Of a stretch of 40,890 bases of DNA, positions 8,501 through 17,139 are shown piece after piece. The notes beneath the pieces are model-generated. The model did not search any database. It had not been told where the DNA came from and saw nothing but the letters and a program-made list of their open reading frames with translations. Within the stretch, counting starts at the first letter, position 1, and each line of letters starts with the position of its first letter. The position numbers and the translations under genes were made by a program. This stretch comes from a bacterium HR10 (lineage in GTDB: Bacteria; Acidobacteriota; Blastocatellia; HR10), in contig BEHM01000028.1 in the NCBI GenBank assembly GCA_002923315.1, positions 1-40,890 on the forward strand. The letters are read 5' to 3'.

Positions 8501-8590
8501 GTGAGGGAGACAATACTCCCACCGGAAGGCACTCACCTGACGATCGGGGGATCGTCCGACGTGGAGATTCAGCGACGACAGACGTCGTCG
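8501..8590 (-). promoter_or_regulatory. Hairpin-rich 5' leader of the sulfur operon
   Basis: Three inverted repeats lie between the first leader ORF and the NirA-type gene: CGACGAC-GTCT-GTCGTCG (8590-8573, perfect 7-bp stem), GACGATC-CCCC-GATCGTC (8556-8539, perfect 7-bp stem) and GGGAG-TATTGT-CTCCC (8520-8505). The second arm of the first can also pair with the first arm of the second (GTCGTC with GACGAT, one wobble), giving a 1:2, 2:3, 3:4 arrangement like an attenuator. No T-tract follows, so any control would be translational or would involve a DNA-binding protein at the GGGAG/CTCCC repeat. Confidence 0.4.
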
Positions 8591-8712
8591 GCGAAGGCGC
8601 TCCCCGCCTCCGATGCCCAGGGCATTCGGGAGACGAAGGCTACAGTCCTCATGACGCGGCGCTCCGTCACCTCACCCCGCGTCCTCGGCCCTCTCCGTTC
8701 GCCACACGTCAT
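8569..8712 (-). CDS. Possible leader ORF at the head of the sulfur operon
   Basis: 47-codon ORF starting about 30 bases after the predicted transcription start, with a good Shine-Dalgarno (GGGAGGAG, six bases before the ATG). It begins MTCGERR and ends DDVCRR; its two cysteines both use TGT, the last three codons from the end. Its 3' end overlaps the first leader hairpin. The strong ribosome site and terminal Cys suggest a second cysteine-sensing leader peptide. The central part is Arg-rich and could be chance open frame. Much less convincing than the ORF at 6645-6764. Confidence 0.35.
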   Translation of the reverse strand: MTCGERRGPRTRGEVTERRVMRTVAFVSRMPWASEAGSAFADDVCRR

Positions 8713-8747
8713 CGTCTGCTCCTCCCGACTGCGTCATGTCGGGCGGT

Positions 8748-8777
8748 AGTATAGCCCACGCAGGGCGACTTTGTCAA
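8748..8777 (-). promoter_or_regulatory. Sigma-70 promoter of the sulfur assimilation operon
   Basis: On the minus strand TTGACA (8777-8772, perfect) is followed after 18 bases by TATACT (8753-8748, five of six). The predicted start is near 8741, leaving a leader of about 270 bases before the NirA-type gene. The promoter lies 40 bases beyond the stop of the OmpA-like gene, so the operon is separate from it. Confidence 0.75.
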
Positions 8778-8816
8778 CGAAAATGTATAAAAATGTCCGC
8801 CCGTCCGCAGGCGCCC

Positions 8817-11453
8817 TCACCGGAGGCGGCGGGCCAGGCGAAGCCGTCCGAGAGATGTCGCCGCGACCGTTCGGACTCGCCGGACACGCTCGGACCTTGT
8901 GCGGATCGCTCGCCGTGAGAGCTGCGCGCGGGAATCCGCCGCAAGGCGTTCCCGCACAGAAGGGGACGAATCGGGGGCGATGCCCGACGGTAGATGTTGA
9001 GCCGCCGAAGGCGCCGTCACGCGAAGGGGACGACGACGAACTGCACCGACCGACTGCTCCGAAGAAGCCGTCGTGACCGGAAGCGCCTGAGCAAGACGCG
9101 GGTCCATCGGATCGGCCGACGCGCGCAAGGCTGACGTCGCCGGCTCGCGTCGGTGCTCCTGGGCCTCTGGCGGTCTTCCGCCCTCATCAGGCGGCAGCTC
9201 GGCGCCGGTTGGGAGAATCCACAGCTCCACGCGCCGATTCCTCGACCGCCGTCCACTCTCATGAGGACGTCGTGCGCCGAAATCCCGAATCCGAAGGCGA
9301 GCGCGATCAATGCCCCGCTGTCGGATCAGATAGTCGGCGGCGTTGCGCGCTCGCGTGCGGGCGACGCTCGATCGCTCGGCCCGATCTTGATGCCCATCAA
9401 TGACGAGCGTGGCGCGCGGATCTTGTCGCAGCCGATCGGCCGCGTCATCGAGAACGGCCTTGTGCAGATTGGTGATGCGCGCCGCGTTCGGACGCGCGAA
9501 GAAGAGCGCGGGCAATCGAATGGGCTCCGGACGCTTCACGGCGACCACGGTGATCGCACGCGAGCGCGTTTCTGTCCCCCCTCGACCGTCGTCCACCGTC
9601 ACAGTGATCGTCACGGTGACGGGTGGCCCTCCGGGGCCGGCCGTGATCCCCGCTGTATCGAACGTGATCTCGCTGCCGATGCCCACCCATCGTCCGGCGG
9701 TGGCACTCCAGCGATAGACGAGCACATCGCCATCCGGATCTTGAGCGATGGCGCGAACGCGCACGAGATCACCATCGGTGATCTGCCCGGGGACTTGTGG
9801 CACCCCCACGGGCGTGATCTCGATCTCCTGAATCACCGGGGGACGATTCGGCGGTGGAGGGGGTGGAGGAGGCGGGGGTGGAGGCGATGGGGCTGTCACT
9901 GTGATCGCGCGCCGATCCGAAGCCATCCCCCCACGTCCATCCTCGACGCGCACGGTGACGGTGAACGTGCGCGGCGGGGCTCCCGGCGTCGAATTCAATC
10001 CCGTCGTATCGAGCACGATGCGATTCCCAGGAGGCGCCCCCGGAGGCACGCCCACCGCCTGCACGGCCTCCCGCGGAACCGGAGGCTCAATCGCCCACGC
10101 GTAGGTGAGCACATCGTTATCGGGATCGAAGGCGCGCGCCTCGAATGTCACGCGCTCTCCATCGCGCACCTCGGTGCGATCCACAAAGAGCGTGACGCTC
10201 GGTGCACGATTCGGCGGAGGCGGGGGCAGGATCGAAGCACGACGCGCCAGCGCCACGTTGACGATGAAGCCGTTGGCGTCTCGCGAACCGATGTCCAACG
10301 CGGACACGCCCACGCCGGGTTGGAAGGCGGGGATCATGCGCCCATCCGACTGATTCAACAACCGTCGCCACCCCCCTCCCACCTGCAGGCGCCCTTCATA
10401 TCCGTAGAAACGCGCGCCGAGAACCAGATCGGATGGATTGATGGCGTTCAGACTGGGTGTTCCCGAAGAGACGGCGATCGCGTTCGCCCATTCCGCGACG
10501 AGCACGAGCCATTGAGCGGGAGCGATCTCCACGCCCGCGTGAAGCAGCAGTTGATCGCGCCGATCCAGGAGCTTCACGCCGCTCAGCTTCGGATCTCCAG
10601 AGCGAACGTACCCGATGTTCTGTATGACGCGGAGGCGGTGGCCCAGGTAATTCTGACCGGAGATCAGGACGATGCCCACATCGGTCGCGCCCGAGCTGCG
10701 ACCGCGCGCGAGCGCTTCCAGATGCCGCGCCGAAGGAAGGCGCAACACAGCGGCCAGCGCCAGAGGGAACGAGCCCGCCGGTTCCGTGAGCGCCGCCTTC
10801 AGGCCGACGGTCACATCCCCCATGCCATTGGCCGAACGCGCGATCTCAAAGCCCATGTCGCGCGAGAGAAACGTCGCCGGACCGAAGAAAGGCCACTCGT
10901 GGACGAAGCTCGGGCGATCGGCGAGCAGAGCAGGGCCGAAGAAGCTCCCCGGCGGGGGCAAGATCCCCCCCAACCGCGCCCCACTCAAGGGGAAGAACGC
11001 CGCTGCTGTCTCGCGACCTCCGACGGGAGCGCCGAAGGCGACGAACGGATCGCCGCCAAAGGCCCGACGCACGCCGTGAAATTGATAGCCCGAGAGGGCG
11101 AAAGGCTGCCGCGAGGTCACCTGCTGAAAGACGTTCGCCGTCAGAAACAGCTCCAGCCGATTGGTCAGTCCGAGGGTGAAGCTGACCGGGATTTGATTGA
11201 TGTCCACATCGCCCGGATCGCGATCGAAGTTATTCCAGGAGGCGCTCAGCGTATACTCGCCTCGACGGAGCGTCCGCGGACTGAGCGTCAGAAAGAGGCC
11301 TGTACTGGTCCCGCCCGTCGTCGTCGCCGCCGTTTGATTCGCCGGTTCAACCGGCGCGCGCCGCTCTTGCGCCCGGCCCTCCAACAGGTACGGTCCGTTC
11401 ACCAGAAGAACCCCGACCAGAACGAGCGTCCGCACGGGAGATCGAACGGCCAT
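8817..11453 (-). CDS. Outer-membrane protein with PKD/Ig-like repeats and C-terminal OmpA domain
   Basis: 878 aa. ATG 11453 is preceded by GGGGAGGAGGAC and starts a signal peptide (VRTLVLVGVLLVNGPYLLEGRAQ). Residues 50-400 look like an outer-membrane barrel (LSPRTLRRGEYTLSASWNNF, TNRLELFLTANV). Two Ig/PKD-like domains with DPDNDVLTYAWAI and DPDGDVLVYRWSA follow, joined by a run of twelve prolines. An OmpA-like peptidoglycan-binding domain then contains LVIDGHQDR, ARNAADYLIRQRGID and RSRNRRVELWI. After it comes an odd Arg/Ser-rich tail of about 130 residues. The likely role is anchoring the outer membrane to peptidoglycan, with surface or periplasmic binding. Neighbour of the large PKD protein upstream, which uses similar domains. 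Confidence 0.85.
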   Translation of the reverse strand: MAVRSPVRTLVLVGVLLVNGPYLLEGRAQERRAPVEPANQTAATTTGGTSTGLFLTLSPRTLRRGEYTLSASWNNFDRDPGDVDINQIPVSFTLGLTNRLELFLTANVFQQVTSRQPFALSGYQFHGVRRAFGGDPFVAFGAPVGGRETAAAFFPLSGARLGGILPPPGSFFGPALLADRPSFVHEWPFFGPATFLSRDMGFEIARSANGMGDVTVGLKAALTEPAGSFPLALAAVLRLPSARHLEALARGRSSGATDVGIVLISGQNYLGHRLRVIQNIGYVRSGDPKLSGVKLLDRRDQLLLHAGVEIAPAQWLVLVAEWANAIAVSSGTPSLNAINPSDLVLGARFYGYEGRLQVGGGWRRLLNQSDGRMIPAFQPGVGVSALDIGSRDANGFIVNVALARRASILPPPPPNRAPSVTLFVDRTEVRDGERVTFEARAFDPDNDVLTYAWAIEPPVPREAVQAVGVPPGAPPGNRIVLDTTGLNSTPGAPPRTFTVTVRVEDGRGGMASDRRAITVTAPSPPPPPPPPPPPPNRPPVIQEIEITPVGVPQVPGQITDGDLVRVRAIAQDPDGDVLVYRWSATAGRWVGIGSEITFDTAGITAGPGGPPVTVTITVTVDDGRGGTETRSRAITVVAVKRPEPIRLPALFFARPNAARITNLHKAVLDDAADRLRQDPRATLVIDGHQDRAERSSVARTRARNAADYLIRQRGIDRARLRIRDFGARRPHESGRRSRNRRVELWILPTGAELPPDEGGRPPEAQEHRREPATSALRASADPMDPRLAQALPVTTASSEQSVGAVRRRPLRVTAPSAAQHLPSGIAPDSSPSVRERLAADSRAQLSRRAIRTRSERVRRVRTVAATSLGRLRLARRLR

Positions 11454-11561
11454 GTCCTCCTCCCCGAAGATGAACCGATCGCCGTCTCGCCCTGCGATCG
11501 CGCCACGAAGGCTTCGCTCCCACAATGCCGAAAGTCCCTCTCCGACATGCGCCACTTCGCG

Positions 11562-14500
11562 TCATCGCACCTCACCGGTGAAGAGCGTCAACGTCTCACG
11601 CGCGGTCATGAGGACGGCCGTGGCGACGTCCCGACGCACGTCAATATTCACGGTGAGCTGGATCCCCTCCGGTCCTGTCCCCGTGATCCGCATCTGATGA
11701 CCATCGCCGACGCCGCGCGCGATCTCCGTGATCGTCCCGGTGAAGGTTCGATTGAGGCGATCCGCGCGAAACTCGAACGTATTCGTCGCCAGATTGAGCG
11801 TGAGCCGATTGCCACTGCGACGGCTGTCATCCAGACGAATGAGATTCTGCACGATGACATCCACGGTATCCGGAGCGCTGCTCAACCGCCCATCGCTCAC
11901 GACGAGCGAGAAAGTCAGGCGCACCGACGCCGCCTCTGTGACGCCGAGATTCGGCGCTGTGAAGCTCGGCCGCGGCGTCGTCGCGCCCGTGAGCGTCACC
12001 GAGGGTCCGGCCGTTTGCGTCCACCGAAACGTGATCCCATCGCCATCGGGATCGAAACTGCGCGTTCCATCCAGGGTGATGAGCGCCCCATCGGGCACAG
12101 TTTGATCCGGCCCCGCGTTGGCGATCGGACGCCGATTGACGGTGATCACCACCTGATCCGGCGCGCTCAGGAGCCGCCCATCGCTCACGACCAATTCGAA
12201 CGTCAACGTGACCGGCGGCGGGACAGTCGGCGCGACGACCGGCGCCGTGAACTGCGGGCGCGGCGACGTCGCGTCCGAGAGCGCGACCGTCGGTCCCGCC
12301 ACTTGCCGCCAGCGGAAGGTCAGCACATCGCCATCCGGATCGCGACTAGCCGTTCCGTCGAGTGTGACCGTCGTCCCTTCGTCCACTCGCTGATCCGGCC
12401 CGGCATTGGCGATCGGGCGCCGATTGACGGTGATGGTCACCAGATCGGGATCGCTCTCCGCACGCCCATCGCTCACGATCAATTCGAAAACGAGTCGAAC
12501 CGGCGGCGGCACCGAGGGGTCCACGACCGGAGCGATGAAGCGCGGCTGCGGCGATGTCGCGTCCGAGAGGGCGACTGTCGGTCCCGCCACTTGTCGCCAA
12601 CGGAAGGTGATCGGATCTCCATCAGGATCGCGGCTGGCCGTCCCATCCAGCGTCACTTCCGTGCCTTCGTCCACGAGTTGATCCGGACCCGCATCGGCGA
12701 TCGGCGCGGCATTCACCGACACGCATGGGGAGAATTCCGAGGTGTTCCCGACAGCATCGGTCGCCGTCGCCGTGATCACCTGGCCCCGCGCAGTCACCGG
12801 CAACTCGACCGTGAACACGGCCGGATTCCGCGCATCGCCCGTCGCGCGCACGGTGAGGGCGCCGATGGGGATCTCCCCCTCTCCGAACCCCGACGCATGA
12901 CACGCCGTATTGGCGAAGAACTCCACCCGAATATCCCCCGCCCCCGTATCGAGCGTTCCCGTGAGGACGAGCCGCCCTGGCCGCTGCACAGCAGTCGCGA
13001 TCACCGGGAAGTTCTGCAGGTCATTCGGTCCCGCATCGGCGTCGCCCGGATCATTGGGGGTCGGTCCATCGCCGCGCAGATCAATCCCCAACTCGCCATT
13101 GTTGCGGATCACATTGCCCAGGACGCGATTGCCGCGCGAGGATCCGGTGATCTGAACGCCGCTGCCACGCTGATAGGCGATGAGATTCCCTTCGCCCTGT
13201 TCCGTCCCCCCGATCAGATTCTCGCTGCCGCTGCTGATGGCGACACCAGAGACGCGATTGCCGAGCGGCGCGCCGCTTGGGCTCACGCCGATCCGATTCG
13301 CCTGGACGATATTCCGATCGGAGCTGCCGGGCGCGCGAATCCATATCCCATTGCCCACGCTCCCGGCGACGACATTGCCCGCGCCCGGCGCGCCCACCCG
13401 ATTTCCGCTCGCTTGGCTCTCGATGCGCACGCCGTCCACATTGGAGAGCACCGTCTCGCCATCGGCCGTCGTCCCGATGAAATTCCCCAGAATGAGAGTG
13501 CCCGTCGCCCCGCGAAGGAGAATGCCCGTCGTGTTGGCCGAGATCACATTTCGCGCATCGGCCCCCACTCCTCCAATCCGGTTATCCCGCGCGCCCTCGA
13601 TCACGAGCACGCCCGTCGTGTTCCCCGCCGGACCAGTCCCGGCCGCGTTCGTCCCGATCAGGCATCCCTCGATGACGTTCTCCGCGCCCCCGCGGATCAC
13701 CAGGGCCGCCTGATCCGCGCCGATGAAGCGCGTGAGGATGAGCCGACGCACGGCGTTGCGATCGCTGGCGAGGACGAGTCCGGAAGCGGTCCCCGCAGCC
13801 TCGCCGCTCAAGAGAATGACCGGACGATCTCCGTTCGTCGCTCCCGTGAAGGCGATCTGGCTCGCCCCATCAATCGTGATGCCCCCCCCGCGAATCTCCG
13901 GCAGTGGACTTTGCAACCGGATCGTGAAGACACCGGCTGCAAAACCCGGGTCCTCTGTCGGAATGCGAAAGCGAATCACATCCGGCCCTGGGCTCGCGTT
14001 CGCATCCAGCAGCGCCTGTCGCAACGAGCCGGGACCGCTATCGCTCGTCGTCGTGACGAGAATCTCGTTCGCCTGCGCCGTCAGCCGATGAAACGCGCTC
14101 GGACACGATTGGCCCGGCTCCTGGCGATTCAGGATGAGGAGATCATCCACGCCGCTCCCTGCGATCGAAAAGGCAACGAGAGGACGACATCCCGCCGTTA
14201 ACGCGATCGAATGCGCTCGAGCCCCGACGTCGTGGGCCCACGCGCTCATCGGCCCCTTCGCTCGATGGAGATCATCGCCCGACCACACGGCCAGCTCTGC
14301 CCCCTCCGCAGCGAGTGCGAGGAGATCGGCCTTGCGGTCACCGTCCAGGTGAGCTGACACGAGTGCATGCGCGGCGTGGGAGAGCCCCAGCGATGTCCGC
14401 TCAAAAGAAGCGTTCCACACAATATCCACGCGAAGTCCGGATTCATCCAGCAGAGCGAGATCCGCGCGCCGATCCCCATCGAAATCGCCCGCCACAAGCG

Positions 14501-15431
14501 CCCGAACCGAGAGCTCAAGCGGAACGATATCAGGACGCGCGAACGATCCCCGCGAGAGATCGGAGAAGACGAGGAGCCGATCGCCTCCAGTAATGAGGAG
14601 ATCGGCCCGAGCATCGTCATCCCAATCCACCACGAGCGAAGCCGCTGCGCGCCACGCGGGAGGGACCGGAAGCGGCGCCACCTCATCCACCACGCCGTCC
14701 CGCACGCGAGCGACGTGCCACCGACCCTCTCGTTCCCCCACGACAATCAAATCAACCGGCACACGAAGGATCGCCCGATTCAACAGACCGAGCGATGGAC
14801 CACGCCGAGGCGCCAAGACCAGGACGGAGGGTGCCACAGGCAGCGCGATCGCCCGCGGATCAGCGAATCCACCTCGACCATCGCCCGGGAGAACGAACGC
14901 GCGCGCTTCGATGCCATCGGCGAGGACGATGTCCATGTGTCCGTCGCCATCCAGATCGCCCGCCTGAAGCTCCCTCGGCACCACCGGCACGGCGAACGCA
15001 TGCGCGCTCACCCGATTCGCGACCGCCTCGACCTCTAAGACGCTGCCAGGTAAGAGGACGAGCGCTCCTCCCCACGGCGCGAGGAACCCCGCCGCGCCAT
15101 CCGGCCGCCCATCCTCATCGAAGTCGGCCGTGGTGAGCGAGAGGGGAACAAGCCCACGCCGCTCGAAAAGCCCCCGAAGCCCCAACTCGCCCGTGATCTC
15201 CAGAGAGAGCGAACGGAGGATGCCGAACCTCGCCGCGGGATCGCGCCAGACCTCAAATCGGATGGGAGCCAGAGCGGGGGCTTTCTCCTGTGCCCGAAGA
15301 GGTGTACGCTCGCGGATCGGGCGATCCGCCGATCGAATCCCCCCCGCCGGTTCAGCAGCCCTCGGAGGCGTCCGATCCCCTCGAAGCGGAAGTACGAGAC
15401 CGAGCACGAGCATCCAGAGCCAGCGTTTCAC
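11562..15431 (-). CDS. Giant exported FG-GAP/beta-helix/PKD repeat protein
   Basis: 1289 aa from a GTG start with a GGGAGGG ribosome site and a signal peptide (KRWLWMLVLGLVLPLRG). Domains in order: FG-GAP/VCBS-type beta-propeller repeats at about 60-430, with calcium-loop-like segments DFDEDGRPD, DLDGDGHMD, DFDGDRRAD and HLDGDRKAD; a right-handed parallel beta-helix at about 455-790, rich in N-x-I-x-G-N turns (NVIEGCLIGTN, NRIGG, NLIGG); a beta-sandwich with TATATDAVGNTSEFSP; three PKD/cadherin-like repeats at 910-1197; and a C-terminal beta domain. Likely a secreted or surface protein binding polysaccharide or calcium. No catalytic residues recognised. The opposite strand carries a long open frame, a codon-bias shadow. 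Confidence 0.85.
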   Translation of the reverse strand: MKRWLWMLVLGLVLPLRGDRTPPRAAEPAGGIRSADRPIRERTPLRAQEKAPALAPIRFEVWRDPAARFGILRSLSLEITGELGLRGLFERRGLVPLSLTTADFDEDGRPDGAAGFLAPWGGALVLLPGSVLEVEAVANRVSAHAFAVPVVPRELQAGDLDGDGHMDIVLADGIEARAFVLPGDGRGGFADPRAIALPVAPSVLVLAPRRGPSLGLLNRAILRVPVDLIVVGEREGRWHVARVRDGVVDEVAPLPVPPAWRAAASLVVDWDDDARADLLITGGDRLLVFSDLSRGSFARPDIVPLELSVRALVAGDFDGDRRADLALLDESGLRVDIVWNASFERTSLGLSHAAHALVSAHLDGDRKADLLALAAEGAELAVWSGDDLHRAKGPMSAWAHDVGARAHSIALTAGCRPLVAFSIAGSGVDDLLILNRQEPGQSCPSAFHRLTAQANEILVTTTSDSGPGSLRQALLDANASPGPDVIRFRIPTEDPGFAAGVFTIRLQSPLPEIRGGGITIDGASQIAFTGATNGDRPVILLSGEAAGTASGLVLASDRNAVRRLILTRFIGADQAALVIRGGAENVIEGCLIGTNAAGTGPAGNTTGVLVIEGARDNRIGGVGADARNVISANTTGILLRGATGTLILGNFIGTTADGETVLSNVDGVRIESQASGNRVGAPGAGNVVAGSVGNGIWIRAPGSSDRNIVQANRIGVSPSGAPLGNRVSGVAISSGSENLIGGTEQGEGNLIAYQRGSGVQITGSSRGNRVLGNVIRNNGELGIDLRGDGPTPNDPGDADAGPNDLQNFPVIATAVQRPGRLVLTGTLDTGAGDIRVEFFANTACHASGFGEGEIPIGALTVRATGDARNPAVFTVELPVTARGQVITATATDAVGNTSEFSPCVSVNAAPIADAGPDQLVDEGTEVTLDGTASRDPDGDPITFRWRQVAGPTVALSDATSPQPRFIAPVVDPSVPPPVRLVFELIVSDGRAESDPDLVTITVNRRPIANAGPDQRVDEGTTVTLDGTASRDPDGDVLTFRWRQVAGPTVALSDATSPRPQFTAPVVAPTVPPPVTLTFELVVSDGRLLSAPDQVVITVNRRPIANAGPDQTVPDGALITLDGTRSFDPDGDGITFRWTQTAGPSVTLTGATTPRPSFTAPNLGVTEAASVRLTFSLVVSDGRLSSAPDTVDVIVQNLIRLDDSRRSGNRLTLNLATNTFEFRADRLNRTFTGTITEIARGVGDGHQMRITGTGPEGIQLTVNIDVRRDVATAVLMTARETLTLFTGEVR
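11841..12704 (-). repeat. Three tandem 288-bp units encoding PKD domains
   Basis: Units 12704-12417, 12416-12129 and 12128-11841 each encode a 96-residue domain beginning PIA(D/N)AGPDQ and containing DPDGD followed by TFRW. The first two are very similar at the DNA level (shared CGCCACTTGTCGCC-like and GGTCCCGCC blocks); the third has diverged. In-frame duplication inside the giant exported protein, not an independent element. Confidence 0.85.
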
Positions 15432-15601
15432 ACCGCCCTCCCTTCTCTCGAACCGGAATAATCCACAGGAATTCGAGCATTCCTGTCCTCACTGCGCCCA
15501 CGACGTCAACACCTCTCGCTCGGATCAGGCATCGCTCACATCCATGCGTCGTCGCTCTCCGTGCTCAACCCTCTACGCGCCAGGTCCAACGTTCATCGGC
15601 A

Positions 15602-15630
15602 TTTTTATCGGATCACCCCTCGAATGTCAA
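15602..15630 (-). promoter_or_regulatory. Promoter of the giant exported protein gene
   Basis: Minus strand TTGACA (15630-15625, perfect), 17-base spacer, TAAAAA (15607-15602, four of six). It lies about 170 bases before the GTG start. The 283-base divergent region 15432-15714 also holds a TATAAT (15667-15672) facing the ACT gene on the plus strand and a perfect palindrome GGCGGC-GA-GCCGCC (15646-15659) between the two, a possible shared operator. Confidence 0.6.
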
Positions 15631-15714
15631 GCACGATTTGCCTCGGCGGCGAGCCGCCGCATGCCGTATAATGGAGGGAGCGTAGCGAGATTTCGATCGC
15701 AAGGAGGTCACTCG

Positions 15715-16110
15715 ATGACTACAATCACGCAAATCGCCGTCACCTTGGAGAACAAACCGGGGACGCTCCATCGCGTCTGCTCCGCCCTGGCTCAGGCCCA
15801 GGTCAATATCACGGCGGTGTTCGTCCCCGAGGTCAAAGGGAAGGGGAAAGTGCGACTCGTCGTGGAGGATCTCAACCGCGCGCGGGATGCCCTGCGCGCG
15901 GCGCGCATCCGCTTCTCTGAAGAGGAGGCGCTTCTTGTCTCGGCGGAGCATCGGCCCGGAGCCCTGGCCGAGGTCACCGAGAAGCTGGCCGAGGCCAAGA
16001 TCAACATCAAATACGCCTACGCGACAACGTTGCCGGGACACGCGCAGGCGGCGGTGATCTTGGCCGTATCCAATATCGAGAAAGCGCTCACGGCCCTCGG
16101 CCAGTCGTGA
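15715..16110 (+). CDS. Tandem ACT-domain protein
   Basis: 131 aa with two ACT domains, residues 4-65 (ITQIAVTLENKPGTLHRVCSALAQAQVNI) and 70-131 (SAEHRPGALAEVTEKLAEAKINIKYAY). ACT domains bind amino acids or small ligands and regulate metabolic enzymes; stand-alone pairs are often annotated as amino-acid-binding regulatory proteins. No catalytic domain is attached. AAGGAGG lies eight bases before the ATG. A perfect TATAAT at 15667-15672 is a plausible -10, although no good -35 is seen. Its partner enzyme is not evident from neighbours; the next gene is convergent. Confidence 0.88.
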   Translation: MTTITQIAVTLENKPGTLHRVCSALAQAQVNITAVFVPEVKGKGKVRLVVEDLNRARDALRAARIRFSEEEALLVSAEHRPGALAEVTEKLAEAKINIKYAYATTLPGHAQAAVILAVSNIEKALTALGQS

Positions 16111-16140
16111 GCGGACATCGTCCCCGAGGCGCGCGCTCGC

Positions 16141-17124
16141 TCAGGGGAGGTCCCGAAAGGAGAATCTCTTCTCCACGTTCGGGAAGGGGCGGCCGTCCAC
16201 CTCGACGTAGGGGTAGATGAAATAGTTCAACGGCTCGCCCTGCTGCGGCGGCTCCAGCCGAATATCGCGCCCGATCGTGAAGAGGACACGGTTCTCGTCA
16301 TGGGCCCCGAAGAAGTAGTCGCGCAAGGCTGGGGTTTTGGCCGCCTCAGAGGCATCCACGGGCACCCAGCCATAGCCCTTCAAGTAAAACTGCGCCCAGC
16401 AGTGATACCCGCTGATCTCCCCCTGACCGCGCTCGGGCGGCAGCGGGAATCCGATCTCAAATCGCGCCGGGATGCCCACGGCGCGCGCGAAGCCGATGAA
16501 AGCCGCGTGAAAGTCCGTGCAGTTCCCCCGCTTGACGTTACATGCGTAGTAGATGTCACCGCGTCCCCATCCGGTCCCGCTCTTATCGTACCGGATATTG
16601 GAGACCGTCCACTCGTAAATGGCTCGCGCTTTTTCCAAATCCGTGCGCGCGTCGCGCGTCACCTCTAGCGCGCGCTCGCGCACCCATCCGTCAATAGGGA
16701 CCAGCCGATCCGGCCGCAACCAGCGGGTCGGGGGCGGATCGGAGTCCTCGACGAGGCTCGCGGTCCGTATCGCTTCGGGCCGACGAATGTATTCCCGACG
16801 CTGGACGCGAAACCGCATCTCCACGCGCAGGAGTGGATCGGTGGGAGCATCCACCTGGATGTAGAGAATCCGGTTCCCATATTCGGGATCGCGCGTCAGG
16901 CGCCAGGGCGCCGGCGCGTGAATCCGCACATCGCTGATCTGCTGATTCTCATCGCTGGGCGGATACGGGAGCCAGATCGAGACCGTGCGGGTGCCGGACG
17001 GAACGTCCCGCACCTCCGCCACGTACGTGAATTCGAACGTGCGCGTGCGCACATTCTGGGCCGCGCCGCCCAAAGGCAACAGCCACACAGTGATCGTGGC
17101 AATTCCGACGACTTTTCGCCACAT
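16141..17124 (-). CDS. Exported transglutaminase-like (cysteine protease fold) protein
   Basis: 327 aa with a signal peptide (MWRKVVGIATITVWLLPLGGAAQ). An N-terminal beta domain (TVSIWLPYPPSDENQQI) is followed by a transglutaminase-like core with a complete triad: Cys202 in RGNCTDFHAAF, His241 in SGYHCWAQF and Asp257 in GWVPVDASEA. Bacterial members are usually peptidases or amidases acting in the periplasm rather than true transglutaminases; the substrate is unknown. It follows the porin-like gene by 15 bases, so the two are probably one transcript. Confidence 0.87.
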   Translation of the reverse strand: MWRKVVGIATITVWLLPLGGAAQNVRTRTFEFTYVAEVRDVPSGTRTVSIWLPYPPSDENQQISDVRIHAPAPWRLTRDPEYGNRILYIQVDAPTDPLLRVEMRFRVQRREYIRRPEAIRTASLVEDSDPPPTRWLRPDRLVPIDGWVRERALEVTRDARTDLEKARAIYEWTVSNIRYDKSGTGWGRGDIYYACNVKRGNCTDFHAAFIGFARAVGIPARFEIGFPLPPERGQGEISGYHCWAQFYLKGYGWVPVDASEAAKTPALRDYFFGAHDENRVLFTIGRDIRLEPPQQGEPLNYFIYPYVEVDGRPFPNVEKRFSFRDLP

Positions 17125-17139
17125 GGGTGCTCCTCCTCG

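Noticed and set aside
8501-8745. SAM riboswitch upstream of the sulfur operon
   Set aside because: No conserved SAM-I or related core elements; the hairpins and leader ORF fit an attenuator-like arrangement better.
11841-12704. Direct repeats suggesting a CRISPR or satellite array
   Set aside because: Unit length is 288 bp, in frame, and encodes PKD domains; there are no short repeats with unique spacers.
9153-14201. Plus-strand open frame of 1682 codons opposite two minus-strand genes
   Set aside because: Composition is Arg/His/Asp-rich with no recognisable domain. The minus frames encode clear signal peptides, PKD, OmpA and beta-helix motifs. It is a codon-bias shadow in GC-rich DNA.
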